A stretch of DNA of 12,427 bases from JBBCJT01 sp037190665 (GTDB taxonomy: Bacteria; Pseudomonadota; Alphaproteobacteria; Acetobacterales; Acetobacteraceae), in contig JBBCJT010000159.1 of the NCBI GenBank assembly GCA_037190665.1, forward strand, positions 1 through 12,427. Direction: 5' to 3'. The notes beneath the pieces are model-generated. The model did no database searches, was not told where the DNA came from, and saw nothing but the letters and a program-made list of their open reading frames with translations. The stretch's first letter is position 1. Each line of letters opens with the position of its first letter. Below are positions 6,430 to 12,427 of the stretch, in pieces. Both the position numbers and the translations under genes were made by a program.

Positions 6430-7329
6430 CCCCTCCGCCCCCTCATCCCACACCCACGGCGCGGGGCTGCGCACCGCCGTGCCGCCGACCCAGCGCGGCG
6501 GCGTGCGGTGGCGCTCCGCGCCGGCGAGAACGGCGGCGCCACGCTCGCTCAACCGCCACGCGCCGTCCGCGCCCGCGATGAGCTTGCCCGGCCCGTCCGA
6601 CAGCCGCCGCACCGTGGCGCGGAGCGCGAGATCGGTGATGTGCAGCACCGGGTCCGCCGCATGCGCGGCACGCATCAGCGCGGACAGGTCCGCGGCGCCC
6701 TCGGCGACACCGCGCACAGCCACGCGCTCCGACAACGCAAGCCCGTCGCCGCGCCATGGCAGTTCCTGCAGCAGCCGCGTCAGCGCCGCCGCCATGTGCG
6801 GCCAGGGCAGCTTCTCGCGCCGCAACGCCTCCATTCCCGTCGGATCGTCGAAGCGGGAGACCGCCTCCCACGCCGCCGCGCCGGCTTCGATCTGCGCCGT
6901 GCTCACCGCGGTCTCGCTGCCGCGCAGGGCGGCGAGCGTGGCGACGTCCATCGCGCCGAAATGGCGCACGCCATCCGCCGGCACCGCGAACAGCTTTCCT
7001 TCCATCCCCGCGCAGGCCGCGAGCACGCGGGCGAGCGCGATCTGGTCGTACAGGTCGTGCTCGAACCACAGCACCACGCGCTCATGCCGCTTCAGCGCGA
7101 GCAGCCCGGCGTATTCGGCGCCGAGCCGCGTACGCACCTGCGCGACATCCTCGCCGTATTCGGCGGCGACGAAGCGCGCGCGGCGGCTGATGAAGCCCAT
7201 CACGTCGCCGTCGTCCCACGCCGGCCCGTGCCAGAGCGGATCGACGAACGCGAAGTAGCCGCCGTCCCAGCCGGCCTGCGGCAGCTTCTCGCGCAGGTCG
7301 TCGCCGCAGCGGACGTTGAGCGTGCTCAC
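6415..7329 (-). CDS. DUF1835 domain-containing protein
   Basis: 304-residue protein of unknown function. The N-terminal half fits DUF1835: NVRCGDDLREKLPQAGWDGG at the start, then FVDPLWHGPAW and VVLWFEHDLYDQ near residues 84-95. The C-terminal part (about 200-300) looks like a compact helical, possibly winged-helix region (DLALRATVRRLSDGPGKL, WRLSERGAAVL). No signal peptide or membrane segment is present, so it is probably cytoplasmic. The start is GTG at 7329, overlapping the aminotransferase stop by four bases (GTGA), which implies coupled translation. The stop lies 15 bp inside the convergent cytochrome b561 gene. The family assignment is good; the biochemical role is unknown. Confidence 0.82.
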   Translation of the reverse strand: MSTLNVRCGDDLREKLPQAGWDGGYFAFVDPLWHGPAWDDGDVMGFISRRARFVAAEYGEDVAQVRTRLGAEYAGLLALKRHERVVLWFEHDLYDQIALARVLAACAGMEGKLFAVPADGVRHFGAMDVATLAALRGSETAVSTAQIEAGAAAWEAVSRFDDPTGMEALRREKLPWPHMAAALTRLLQELPWRGDGLALSERVAVRGVAEGAADLSALMRAAHAADPVLHITDLALRATVRRLSDGPGKLIAGADGAWRLSERGAAVLAGAERHRTPPRWVGGTAVRSPAPWVWDEGAEGLARG

Positions 7330-8438
7330 GCGCGGAAGGCGGGCAGCGCCGCGATGGCGCGGGCGGCGCGCACCGCCTCATCCTCGGTCACATAGACATG
7401 CGGGCTGATGCGCAGCGCGCCGTCCCGTTCGGACACGACCACGCCCTCCGCACCGAGCGCCTTCGCAGTGCCGGCGGGCAGGCCGTCGCGCGGGCGCAGG
7501 CCGATCACATGGCCCACGCGCGCCTTTGGCGGCGCAACCGTCGCCCCAGCCTCGCGCAGCGCCTGCGCCATGGTGTCGGTGATGTGGCGCAGCCGTGCAG
7601 CGATCGCCTCGGTGCCCCAGGACAGCACCAGTTCCATCGCGGTGGCGGCCATCGGCAGGCCGATCGGATCGTTGCGTTCGCCACGGTCGTAGCGCCGCGC
7701 GCCGGCGACATTCTGGTTGCGACCGTGCAGTTCCAGCGGCTGGCCCTCGCGCCGGCGCGGCGCGGCGTAGAGGAAGGCGTGGCTGTAGGGGCCGAGTGTC
7801 CATTTGTAGGTGGGGAAGGCGACAAAATCCGCATCCCACCGCGTCACGTCCATCGGCATCGCGCCCGCCGCCTGCGTCGCGTCGATCACCAGCGCCGCAC
7901 CCGCCGCGCGCACGGCCGGGGCGATGCGGTCGAGGTCGATCAGCGCGCCGTCCGTCCACTGAGAGGGCGTCAGCGCGGCGATGGCGAGCGGCGGTGCGCC
8001 CGGCGGGGCGATGCGGTCGAGGATGGCGCGCGTCCAGTCGCCGTCCTCCGGCCAGGGCACGACGTCGATCACCGCGCCCGTCCGCGCCGCGAGCCGGTCC
8101 CACGGCAGCGAATGGGAGGGGAACTCGCGCTCGATCCGCAGGATGCGGGAGCCTTTCGGCGCATCGAGGTTCGCCGCCGCGGTGGCGATGCCGAACGCGA
8201 CCGACCCGCCCAGCGCGATCCCGTCCGCATCGCCGCCGATCAGCGCGGCCGCCGCGGCGCGGCAGCGCTCGGCCCAACTGTCGTCGGCGGCCATGTGGCC
8301 GGTCCACGGCGTGCTCTTCGTCGTCACGCCCGTCTCGCCGGCGGCGCGCACGGAGAGCGGCAGCGGGCCGTAGGCGGCGGCATCGAGATAGGCGAGACCC
8401 GCGGGGATCTCGAACAGGTCGCGCTGGCAGGTCAGCAT
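7326..8438 (-). CDS. Class V aminotransferase fold PLP enzyme (isopenicillin-N epimerase / cysteine desulfurase-like)
   Basis: 370-residue PLP-dependent enzyme of the class V fold. The N-terminus has the family's YLDAAAYGPLP. VIDATQAAGAMPMD carries Asp186, which pairs with the pyridine nitrogen, and Gln189. Lys212 in FPTYKWTLGPYS is the expected Schiff-base lysine. The C-terminal segment ends with LRISPHVYVTEDE, as in the isopenicillin-N epimerase-like branch. The catalytic Cys loop of true cysteine desulfurases is not evident, so an epimerase, lyase or transaminase role is more likely. ATG at 8438 is preferred because GGAGG lies upstream (13 nt, a little long). GTG at 8462 would add eight residues and has no ribosome-binding site. 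The gene is translationally coupled to DUF1835. Confidence 0.88.
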   Translation of the reverse strand: MLTCQRDLFEIPAGLAYLDAAAYGPLPLSVRAAGETGVTTKSTPWTGHMAADDSWAERCRAAAAALIGGDADGIALGGSVAFGIATAAANLDAPKGSRILRIEREFPSHSLPWDRLAARTGAVIDVVPWPEDGDWTRAILDRIAPPGAPPLAIAALTPSQWTDGALIDLDRIAPAVRAAGAALVIDATQAAGAMPMDVTRWDADFVAFPTYKWTLGPYSHAFLYAAPRRREGQPLELHGRNQNVAGARRYDRGERNDPIGLPMAATAMELVLSWGTEAIAARLRHITDTMAQALREAGATVAPPKARVGHVIGLRPRDGLPAGTAKALGAEGVVVSERDGALRISPHVYVTEDEAVRAARAIAALPAFRA

Positions 8439-8507
8439 GAGCGTGGCGTCGCCTCCGGTCACAACGCGGGGAACATCGACCGGCTGGCGCGGCAGGGCAA
8501 CGTGGGG
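8439..8507. other. Upstream region of the aminotransferase, no clear element
   Basis: This is the part of the divergent spacer between the aminotransferase start and the large palindromic element. It contains a GGAGG site for the preferred ATG and the alternative GTG start at 8462. I see no convincing -10/-35 pair for the minus-strand operon. Confidence 0.3.
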
Positions 8508-8729
8508 CTGAGGGGGACGTCGTCCCCCTCAGACTCCCCCGACCAGGAGCCACGGGCTCCTGGACCTCGATTCCTCAGGAAGGCCTTGAGCAGGTCCCCA
8601 GCCTGCCCCCTCCCGTCTCAGGGAGGGGGCAGGCTGGGGATTTGGCCGAAGGCCCCCTAAAGGAATCGCGGGTCCAGGGGGCCGTGCCCCCTGGTGGGGA
8701 GAGCCCGAGAGGGGCAACGCCCCTCTCGG
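8508..8729. repeat. 222-bp nested palindromic element (five hairpins in a mirror arrangement)
   Basis: The element is a large imperfect inverted repeat: left arm 8508-8614, right arm 8621-8729, centre GTCTCA. The core is a 20-pair perfect stem, 8595-8614 with 8621-8640 (CCCCAGCCTGCCCCCTCCC plus the flanking T-A pair). Outward, each arm carries CGATTCCT, then a 9-pair hairpin (8543-8563; 8674-8694), a short CTCCCC tract, and an outermost 11-pair hairpin with a 3-nt loop (8508-8532; 8705-8729). Differences between matching hairpins are compensatory. The layout resembles REPIN/BIME-type or MITE-like elements; no transposase is in the window. It lies between divergent genes, so a terminator role is unlikely. 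No coding content is supported. Confidence 0.85.
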
Positions 8730-8745
8730 AACCCCGCCCGCCGCC

Positions 8746-8760
8746 TGCTAGACCCCGCCC
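8746..8760 (+). promoter_or_regulatory. -10-like TGCTAGACC element giving a probable leaderless transcript
   Basis: TGCTAGACC at 8746-8754 has the form of an extended -10, with hexamer TAGACC at 8749-8754. Six bases separate it from the GTG at 8761, so transcription would begin at the start codon itself. There is no Shine-Dalgarno sequence before the GTG, which fits a leaderless mRNA. The -35 region would fall in the last bases of the palindromic element. The same GCTAGAC string precedes tadA. Confidence 0.45.
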
Positions 8761-10206
8761 GTGACGATCCATCGCGCGCTTGCCGCCATTGCCCTGCTCA
8801 CCGCGCTGCGGCTGCTCTGGCTCACCCTCGGCGTGCCGGAGCTGTACGCGGACGAGGCGCAGTACTGGGTCTGGGCGCAGTCGCCCTCGCTCGGCTACTT
8901 CACCAAGCCGCCGCTGATCGCCTGGCTGATCGGCGCGAGCACGGCGATGTGCGGCAATGGCGAAGGCTGCGTGCGCGTCTGGGTGCCGCTGCTGCACGCG
9001 GGCACCGCGCTGCTGATCCTGCGCGCCGGGACGGCGCTGTTCGGGGAACGCACCGGCTGCTGGGCGGGCGTGATCTACGCGACGCTGCCGGCGGTGTTCG
9101 TCTCCTCCACCATCGCCTCCACCGACGTGCCGCTGCTGTTCTTCTGGGCGCTGGCGCTGCTGGCGGTGGTCCGCATCCGGGAAGGCGCGGATGCGCGCTG
9201 GTGGCTCGCGCTGGGGCTGGCGATCGGGCTCGGCATGCTGGCGAAATACGCGATGGCGGCGTTCGCGGGATCGCTCGTCCTGCTGTTCATCCTGGACCGG
9301 GACGCGCGGGCGCGGCTGCGGGGCGCGGGGCCGTGGATCGCGCTCGCGGCAGCGCTCGCCGTGATGGGGCCGAACCTCGCCTGGAACATGGCGAACGACT
9401 TCGCCTCCGTGCGGCACGTGGGCGCGAACGCGAATCTCGAGGGCGGGCCGCGCTTCAACATCGGCAAGGGGTTCGAGTTCATCGGCGCGCAGTTCGGCGT
9501 GTTCGGCCCGATCCTGTTCGCGCTGCTGCTGGTGCTGTTCGCACGCGGGCGCGCGCTGTGGGCGGATGCGCGGTTCCGGCTGCTGCTGATCTTCACCGTG
9601 CCGCTGCTGGCCGCGATCGCGGTGCAGGGCTTCCTCTCACGCGCCAACCCGAACTGGGCTGCGGCGGCCTATGTCGCGGCGACGCTGCTGGTCGCGGGCT
9701 GGTGCGTCACGCAGGGACGGGAACGCTGGTTGCGCGCCTCCGTGGCGCTGCACGTCGCGGTCGCCCTGCTGATCTTCCTCGGGCCGCTGCTGGCGGAAGC
9801 CGTGGGCCACCCGCTGCCGCGCCGCTTCGATCCGTGGATGCGCCAGCGCGGGCAGGAGGCGCTCGGCCGCGCGGTCGGCGCGCTGCTGCGGGAGAACCCC
9901 GGCGCGCGGCTGCTCGCCGACCAGCGGCGCGACATGGCCGCCCTGATCTACTACGTGCGGCCCCACCCGCTCGACGCGGCGATGTGGGACGTGGACGACG
10001 TGCCCCACAACGAGTTCGAACTGACGGCGCGCCTGCCCGCCACCGAGACGCGGCCGCTGATCTGGGTGACGCGGCGGGAGGACATCAGCGAGGTCGCGTC
10101 GCGCTTCGAGCATGTCACGCCGCTCGCGCGCATCACCGTGCCGACGCATCCGGACGCGGCGCTGCGCTTCCTCGCGTTCCGGCTGGAAGGCTTCCGCGGA
10201 TACTGA
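8761..10206 (+). CDS. GT-C fold membrane glycosyltransferase (ArnT/PMT-like, glycosyltransferase 39 family)
   Basis: 481-residue polytopic protein with many hydrophobic helices over residues 5-360 and a soluble C-terminal portion of about 120 residues. The first extracytoplasmic loop carries Asp31-Glu32 in YADEAQYWVW, the GT-C catalytic/metal site of PMT_2 and ArnT-type enzymes, followed by SPSLGYFTKPPLIAWLI, the typical second part of this motif. STIASTDVPLLFFWAL is another family segment. Such enzymes move a sugar from a polyprenyl-phosphate donor to lipid A, protein or another envelope acceptor on the periplasmic side. The acceptor here is unknown. The start is GTG at 8761; the upstream palindrome and the lack of a ribosome-binding site suggest leaderless translation. 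The 3' end overlaps the convergent membrane-protein gene by 74 bp. Confidence 0.9.
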   Translation: MTIHRALAAIALLTALRLLWLTLGVPELYADEAQYWVWAQSPSLGYFTKPPLIAWLIGASTAMCGNGEGCVRVWVPLLHAGTALLILRAGTALFGERTGCWAGVIYATLPAVFVSSTIASTDVPLLFFWALALLAVVRIREGADARWWLALGLAIGLGMLAKYAMAAFAGSLVLLFILDRDARARLRGAGPWIALAAALAVMGPNLAWNMANDFASVRHVGANANLEGGPRFNIGKGFEFIGAQFGVFGPILFALLLVLFARGRALWADARFRLLLIFTVPLLAAIAVQGFLSRANPNWAAAAYVAATLLVAGWCVTQGRERWLRASVALHVAVALLIFLGPLLAEAVGHPLPRRFDPWMRQRGQEALGRAVGALLRENPGARLLADQRRDMAALIYYVRPHPLDAAMWDVDDVPHNEFELTARLPATETRPLIWVTRREDISEVASRFEHVTPLARITVPTHPDAALRFLAFRLEGFRGY

Positions 10207-11473
10207 ACGCGGGCGGCAGCAGCACCAGCCAGGCGATGCGCGCCTGATAGCGGTGATGCGGCTTCGACAGCGCGCCGGTGGCAAGCGCGTTGGCGAGACA
10301 GGCGGCGAGGATCAACACGCTCAGCGACGCGAGCCGCGCGTCGCGTCGCCATGCGGCGCGCACCAGGACCAGCAGCGACAGCACCGCGAAGACGGCGAGG
10401 ACTGTGGGCTGCCAGCGCACGAACGGCTCGGCCGCCGCGACGAGTTCGCCGCGCGCCTGCAGCGAGGCGGCGAAGCGGTGCTGCTCCGCGGGCGGGAAGA
10501 ACTGCGAGAGGCGCAGCCCGACCGTCAGCGGGAGGTGGTCCGGCACCAGCGCATCGCCCACGCGCACCAGCAGCACCTGCCGGCCCATGTTGGCGAGGGC
10601 GTTGCCGGCCGCGGTCAGCGGTGAGGCGATCAGCGCGGCGCGTGCGACCTCGCTCGCTTCGGCGGCGAAGGCGATCGGGCCGCCGGGCGTGGACCAGACC
10701 GGCCCCTGCTCCGACCACAGGAATTCGTCCGAATCCGCCGGCAGCCGCCCCTGCCACGCGCAGAGCCGCCAGCCCGCTTCGGGGCAGCGCCGCGCCAGCA
10801 CCGGCTCCACCAGCCCGTCGCCATTGAGCCGCGCCAGCATGAACACCGACCCGAAGGGCGAGATGCCCGGCCGCCCGTGGCCGATGGCGTTGGTCGCGAC
10901 CAGCAGCGCGATGGCACCCGCGAGCGGCGCGGCTGCCAGCAGCGCGGGGCGCCAGCGCAGGCGCAGCAGCAGCACCAGCGTGACCAGCGCGGCGGCGATG
11001 ATCAGGTGCGAGAGGTGCACCGCAATGGCGACCAGCGTCACGACGTAGATCGCGCAACGCACCGGCCGGGACAGGCGCTCGCCCCAGGCGATCAGGAACA
11101 CGCCAAGCACGACGAGCGGGGCGAAGATGTCCGGCATCAGCAGGCTCGCCACCCATGGCGCCGGGGTCACCGCGGCCAGCGCCACGATCAGCGTGAGGTG
11201 AAACCGCGCGGAGGGTGGGCCGAACGCCGCCTGCGTCTGCCACAGCATCCAGGAGACGAGCAGTACCTGCCCTGCAAGCGGCAGCCACAGCGTGGTTTGC
11301 CCGTGCAGCATGAGCAACGGTCCGTAGATCCAGGGCTTGTCCCAGATCATGAACGGCTGCAGCGCCTGGAACAGGAAGGCGCCGGTGTCGCTGAAGACGA
11401 TGGGATAGCCGTTCAGCAGCGCCGGCCAGGCCAGCAGCAGGCCCCCGCTAGCGATGGTGAGCGCGGCCCTCAT
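10133..11473 (-). CDS. Unrecognised polytopic membrane protein
   Basis: 446-residue integral membrane protein that I cannot place in a named family. Roughly six or seven hydrophobic helices occupy residues 1-198, a mostly hydrophilic region of about 150 residues follows, and about three helices lie near the C-terminus before a short polar tail. Early features are NGYPIVFSDTGAF, with Asp29 just after the first helix, and MIWDKPWIYGPLLMLHGQ. An acidic residue right after helix 1 and a late soluble region are reminiscent of GT-C glycosyltransferases, but this is only a resemblance. ATG at 11473 is chosen because the helix begins there; the frame upstream reads a low-complexity spacer. The last 24 codons overlap the convergent glycosyltransferase. 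Confidence 0.75.
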   Translation of the reverse strand: MRAALTIASGGLLLAWPALLNGYPIVFSDTGAFLFQALQPFMIWDKPWIYGPLLMLHGQTTLWLPLAGQVLLVSWMLWQTQAAFGPPSARFHLTLIVALAAVTPAPWVASLLMPDIFAPLVVLGVFLIAWGERLSRPVRCAIYVVTLVAIAVHLSHLIIAAALVTLVLLLRLRWRPALLAAAPLAGAIALLVATNAIGHGRPGISPFGSVFMLARLNGDGLVEPVLARRCPEAGWRLCAWQGRLPADSDEFLWSEQGPVWSTPGGPIAFAAEASEVARAALIASPLTAAGNALANMGRQVLLVRVGDALVPDHLPLTVGLRLSQFFPPAEQHRFAASLQARGELVAAAEPFVRWQPTVLAVFAVLSLLVLVRAAWRRDARLASLSVLILAACLANALATGALSKPHHRYQARIAWLVLLPPAFSIRGSLPAGTRGSAAPRPDASAR

Positions 11474-11546
11474 GCGGATCGCGGCGTTCGCAGGCCCTTC
11501 CCCCGACCCTCTGCCCGGGAGGGGAGCGGAGGTGGGCAGGAACCGG
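11474..11546. other. Spacer between moaE and the membrane-protein gene, G/C-rich repeat-like
   Basis: The 73-bp spacer holds a purine/pyrimidine-asymmetric stretch around CCCTCTGCCCGGGAGGGGAG (about 11508-11527) that can form a short stem. It resembles dispersed GC-rich intergenic repeats of proteobacteria, but only one copy is in the window. It might also act as a weak terminator after moaE. Confidence 0.3.
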
Positions 11547-11999
11547 TCAGCGTTCCGCCAGCCACGTCGCGGTGGCGATCTCGTCGCCTTCGCGTGCCTC
11601 CACCCATGCCGTGCTGCCGTCCGTGTGCGTCTCCTTCTTCCAGAAGGGCGCATCGGTCTTGAGCCAGTCGATCAGGAAGGCGGTCGCCTCCAGCGCGGCT
11701 TGGCGATGGGTGGAGGCGGCAAGGACGAGCACGATGTTCTCGCCCGGCTTCAGCGCGCCGACGCGGTGGATCACCGTGCAGCCGCAGAGCGGCCACCGCG
11801 CCTCGGCGCGCGCGACGATCTGCGCCAGCGCCCGCTCGGTCATGCCGGGATAGTGTTCCAGCATCAGCTCGGCCACGTCGCCGCCGCGCACCGTGCCGAC
11901 GAAGGCGCCGATGCCGCCGATATCCACGCGGCTCGCGGTCAGCCGGGCGAGTTCCGCGCCGATGTCGAAATCCGCGGTCTGGACGCGGATCGTCGCCAT
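11547..11999 (-). CDS. moaE: Molybdopterin synthase catalytic subunit MoaE
   Basis: 150-residue large subunit of molybdopterin synthase. It binds precursor Z (cyclic pyranopterin monophosphate) and receives sulfur from MoaD thiocarboxylate to form molybdopterin, in the cytoplasm. Seen: GAFVGTVRGGD (residues 31-41), LEHYPGM (47-53), VIHRVGALKPGE (76-87), Arg99 in the conserved STHRQAA, and WLKTDAPFWKKE, whose Lys114 and Lys121 correspond to the active-site lysines known in E. coli (119 and 126). Length is normal. The ATG at 11999 lies one base after the moaD stop, so the two subunits are made from one message in the expected order. Confidence 0.97.
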   Translation of the reverse strand: MATIRVQTADFDIGAELARLTASRVDIGGIGAFVGTVRGGDVAELMLEHYPGMTERALAQIVARAEARWPLCGCTVIHRVGALKPGENIVLVLAASTHRQAALEATAFLIDWLKTDAPFWKKETHTDGSTAWVEAREGDEIATATWLAER

Positions 12000-12000
12000 C

Positions 12001-12252
12001 TCAGCCCCCCGTCATCGGCGGAAAGAAGGCGACCTCGTCATTCGCGGCGACCGGCGTGGTCGGGGTGGCGAGGTCCTGGTTCACCGCGCAGCGGATCACC
12101 CGCCGGTCGCTGAACGCCGCCGCGTGGCCGGCCGACTGATCGCGCAGCCAGGTCATCAGATCGGACACCGTCGTCACCGATGCGGGGGGCGCGAGCGTCT
12201 CCTCCGCTGCGCCGACGCGTTCCTTCAGCCAGGCGAAGTAGAGGATCTTCAT
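12001..12252 (-). CDS. moaD: Molybdopterin synthase sulfur-carrier subunit MoaD
   Basis: 83-residue ubiquitin-like sulfur carrier. It begins MKILYFAWLKERVG, as MoaD proteins do, and ends VAFFPPMTGG; the terminal Gly82-Gly83 is adenylated by MoeB and then converted to the thiocarboxylate that donates sulfur to MoaE-bound precursor. Length is typical. Its ATG overlaps the stop of the upstream gene (ATGA) and it ends one base before moaE, so three genes share an operon and are probably translationally coupled. Confidence 0.97.
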   Translation of the reverse strand: MKILYFAWLKERVGAAEETLAPPASVTTVSDLMTWLRDQSAGHAAAFSDRRVIRCAVNQDLATPTTPVAANDEVAFFPPMTGG

Positions 12253-12427
12253 TGCCGCGGCACGGTGCGCACCTGTCCGTCGGCGCCGATGATCGTCATC
12301 GTGTTGCCGGGGCCGGGCACCGCCACGCCGGATCCGCCGCCCGGCGTCTGGAAGGTCTGGTAGGCGCCGGTGCCGCCGGTGGTCACGCCGCCCGGCTGGC
12401 CGGGGATCACGACCGGCTGGCCCACCT
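12249..12427 (-). CDS. Gly/Pro-rich protein, C-terminal 58 residues only
   Basis: An open minus-strand frame enters from the right edge and stops at 12249, overlapping the moaD ATG by ATGA. The visible end is rich in Gly, Pro, Thr and Val: it begins VGQPVVIPGQPGG, continues through TGGTGAYQTFQTPGGG and closes with NTMTIIGADGQVRTVPRQ. High G/C at third positions and the tight coupling to moaD support a real gene. The composition suggests a flexible, perhaps exported or envelope-associated tail. I do not recognise the family. It does not look like PgsA, which often precedes moaD in alphaproteobacteria. Confidence 0.7.
   Translation of the reverse strand, partial: VGQPVVIPGQPGGVTTGGTGAYQTFQTPGGGSGVAVPGPGNTMTIIGADGQVRTVPRQ

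Noticed and set aside
7398..8660. 420-codon plus-strand open frame reaching into the palindromic element
   Set aside because: It is antisense to the aminotransferase, has no recognisable motif, and its last part merely translates the hairpins.
8529..8717. Small minus-strand open frame inside the palindromic element
   Set aside because: Its sequence is entirely made of inverted-repeat DNA and has no independent coding signal.
8508..8729. CRISPR array or rho-independent terminator cluster
   Set aside because: There are no regularly spaced direct repeats with unique spacers. The element sits between divergent gene starts, and the stems lack U-runs.
11495..11545. Second copy of the large palindromic element in the moaE spacer
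   Set aside because: It is GC-rich with a CCCTC/GAGGG stem, but it lacks the CGATTCCT segment, the 3-nt-loop hairpins and the mirror arrangement.
10877..11662. 261-codon plus-strand open frame
   Set aside because: It is antisense to the membrane-protein gene and rich in Gln, Arg and His without motifs; the minus-strand frame shows clear transmembrane helices instead.

Overview
The window is very GC-rich, with coding frames that favour G or C in the third codon position, frequent GTG starts and tightly overlapping genes. Gene content (a Bug-type solute receptor, a nitrilase, the tadA/rluB/rsmD neighbourhood, moaD-moaE) suggests an alphaproteobacterium, perhaps an Acetobacteraceae such as a Roseomonas relative. 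That placement is inference; there is no rRNA or other decisive marker here.

Layout. 1-2960 (minus) is one compact run: a class-I glutamine-amidotransferase-like hydrolase, an RluB-type pseudouridine synthase, a nitrilase, and rsmD, which runs off the left edge. tadA (3005-3445, plus) diverges from this run across 44 bp. On the minus strand follow an orphan Bug receptor (3503-4459) and an exported HSL-family esterase (4596-5642). A spacer at 5643-5862 holds a 20-bp perfect palindrome and a possible 50-codon minus-strand gene. A cytochrome b561 (about 5863-6429, plus) converges on a translationally coupled minus-strand pair: a class-V aminotransferase (to 8438) and a DUF1835 protein (6415-7329). 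The 322-bp spacer 8439-8760 is dominated by a 222-bp nested palindrome. A GT-C/PMT-type membrane glycosyltransferase (8761-10206, plus) converges, with a 74-bp overlap, on an unrecognised polytopic membrane protein (10133-11473, minus). The right end carries moaE, moaD and the 3' end of a Gly/Pro-rich protein, all minus and almost touching.

How the genes work together. tadA (tRNA A34 deamination), rluB (23S rRNA pseudouridine) and rsmD (16S m2G966) form an RNA-modification neighbourhood, interrupted here by two carbon-nitrogen hydrolases. MoaD and MoaE are the two subunits of molybdopterin synthase. The exported esterase and the Bug receptor could form a small periplasmic scavenging pair, but nothing in the sequence proves this. 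The two large membrane proteins may act on lipid-linked sugars or the cell envelope.

The least explained structure is the 222-bp element at 8508-8729. It is an inverted repeat with arms of about 107 bp, each arm itself containing two hairpins, around a 20-bp perfect central stem. The differences between the matching outer hairpins are all compensatory base-pair exchanges. I saw no transposase, CRISPR array, tRNA or rRNA in the window.
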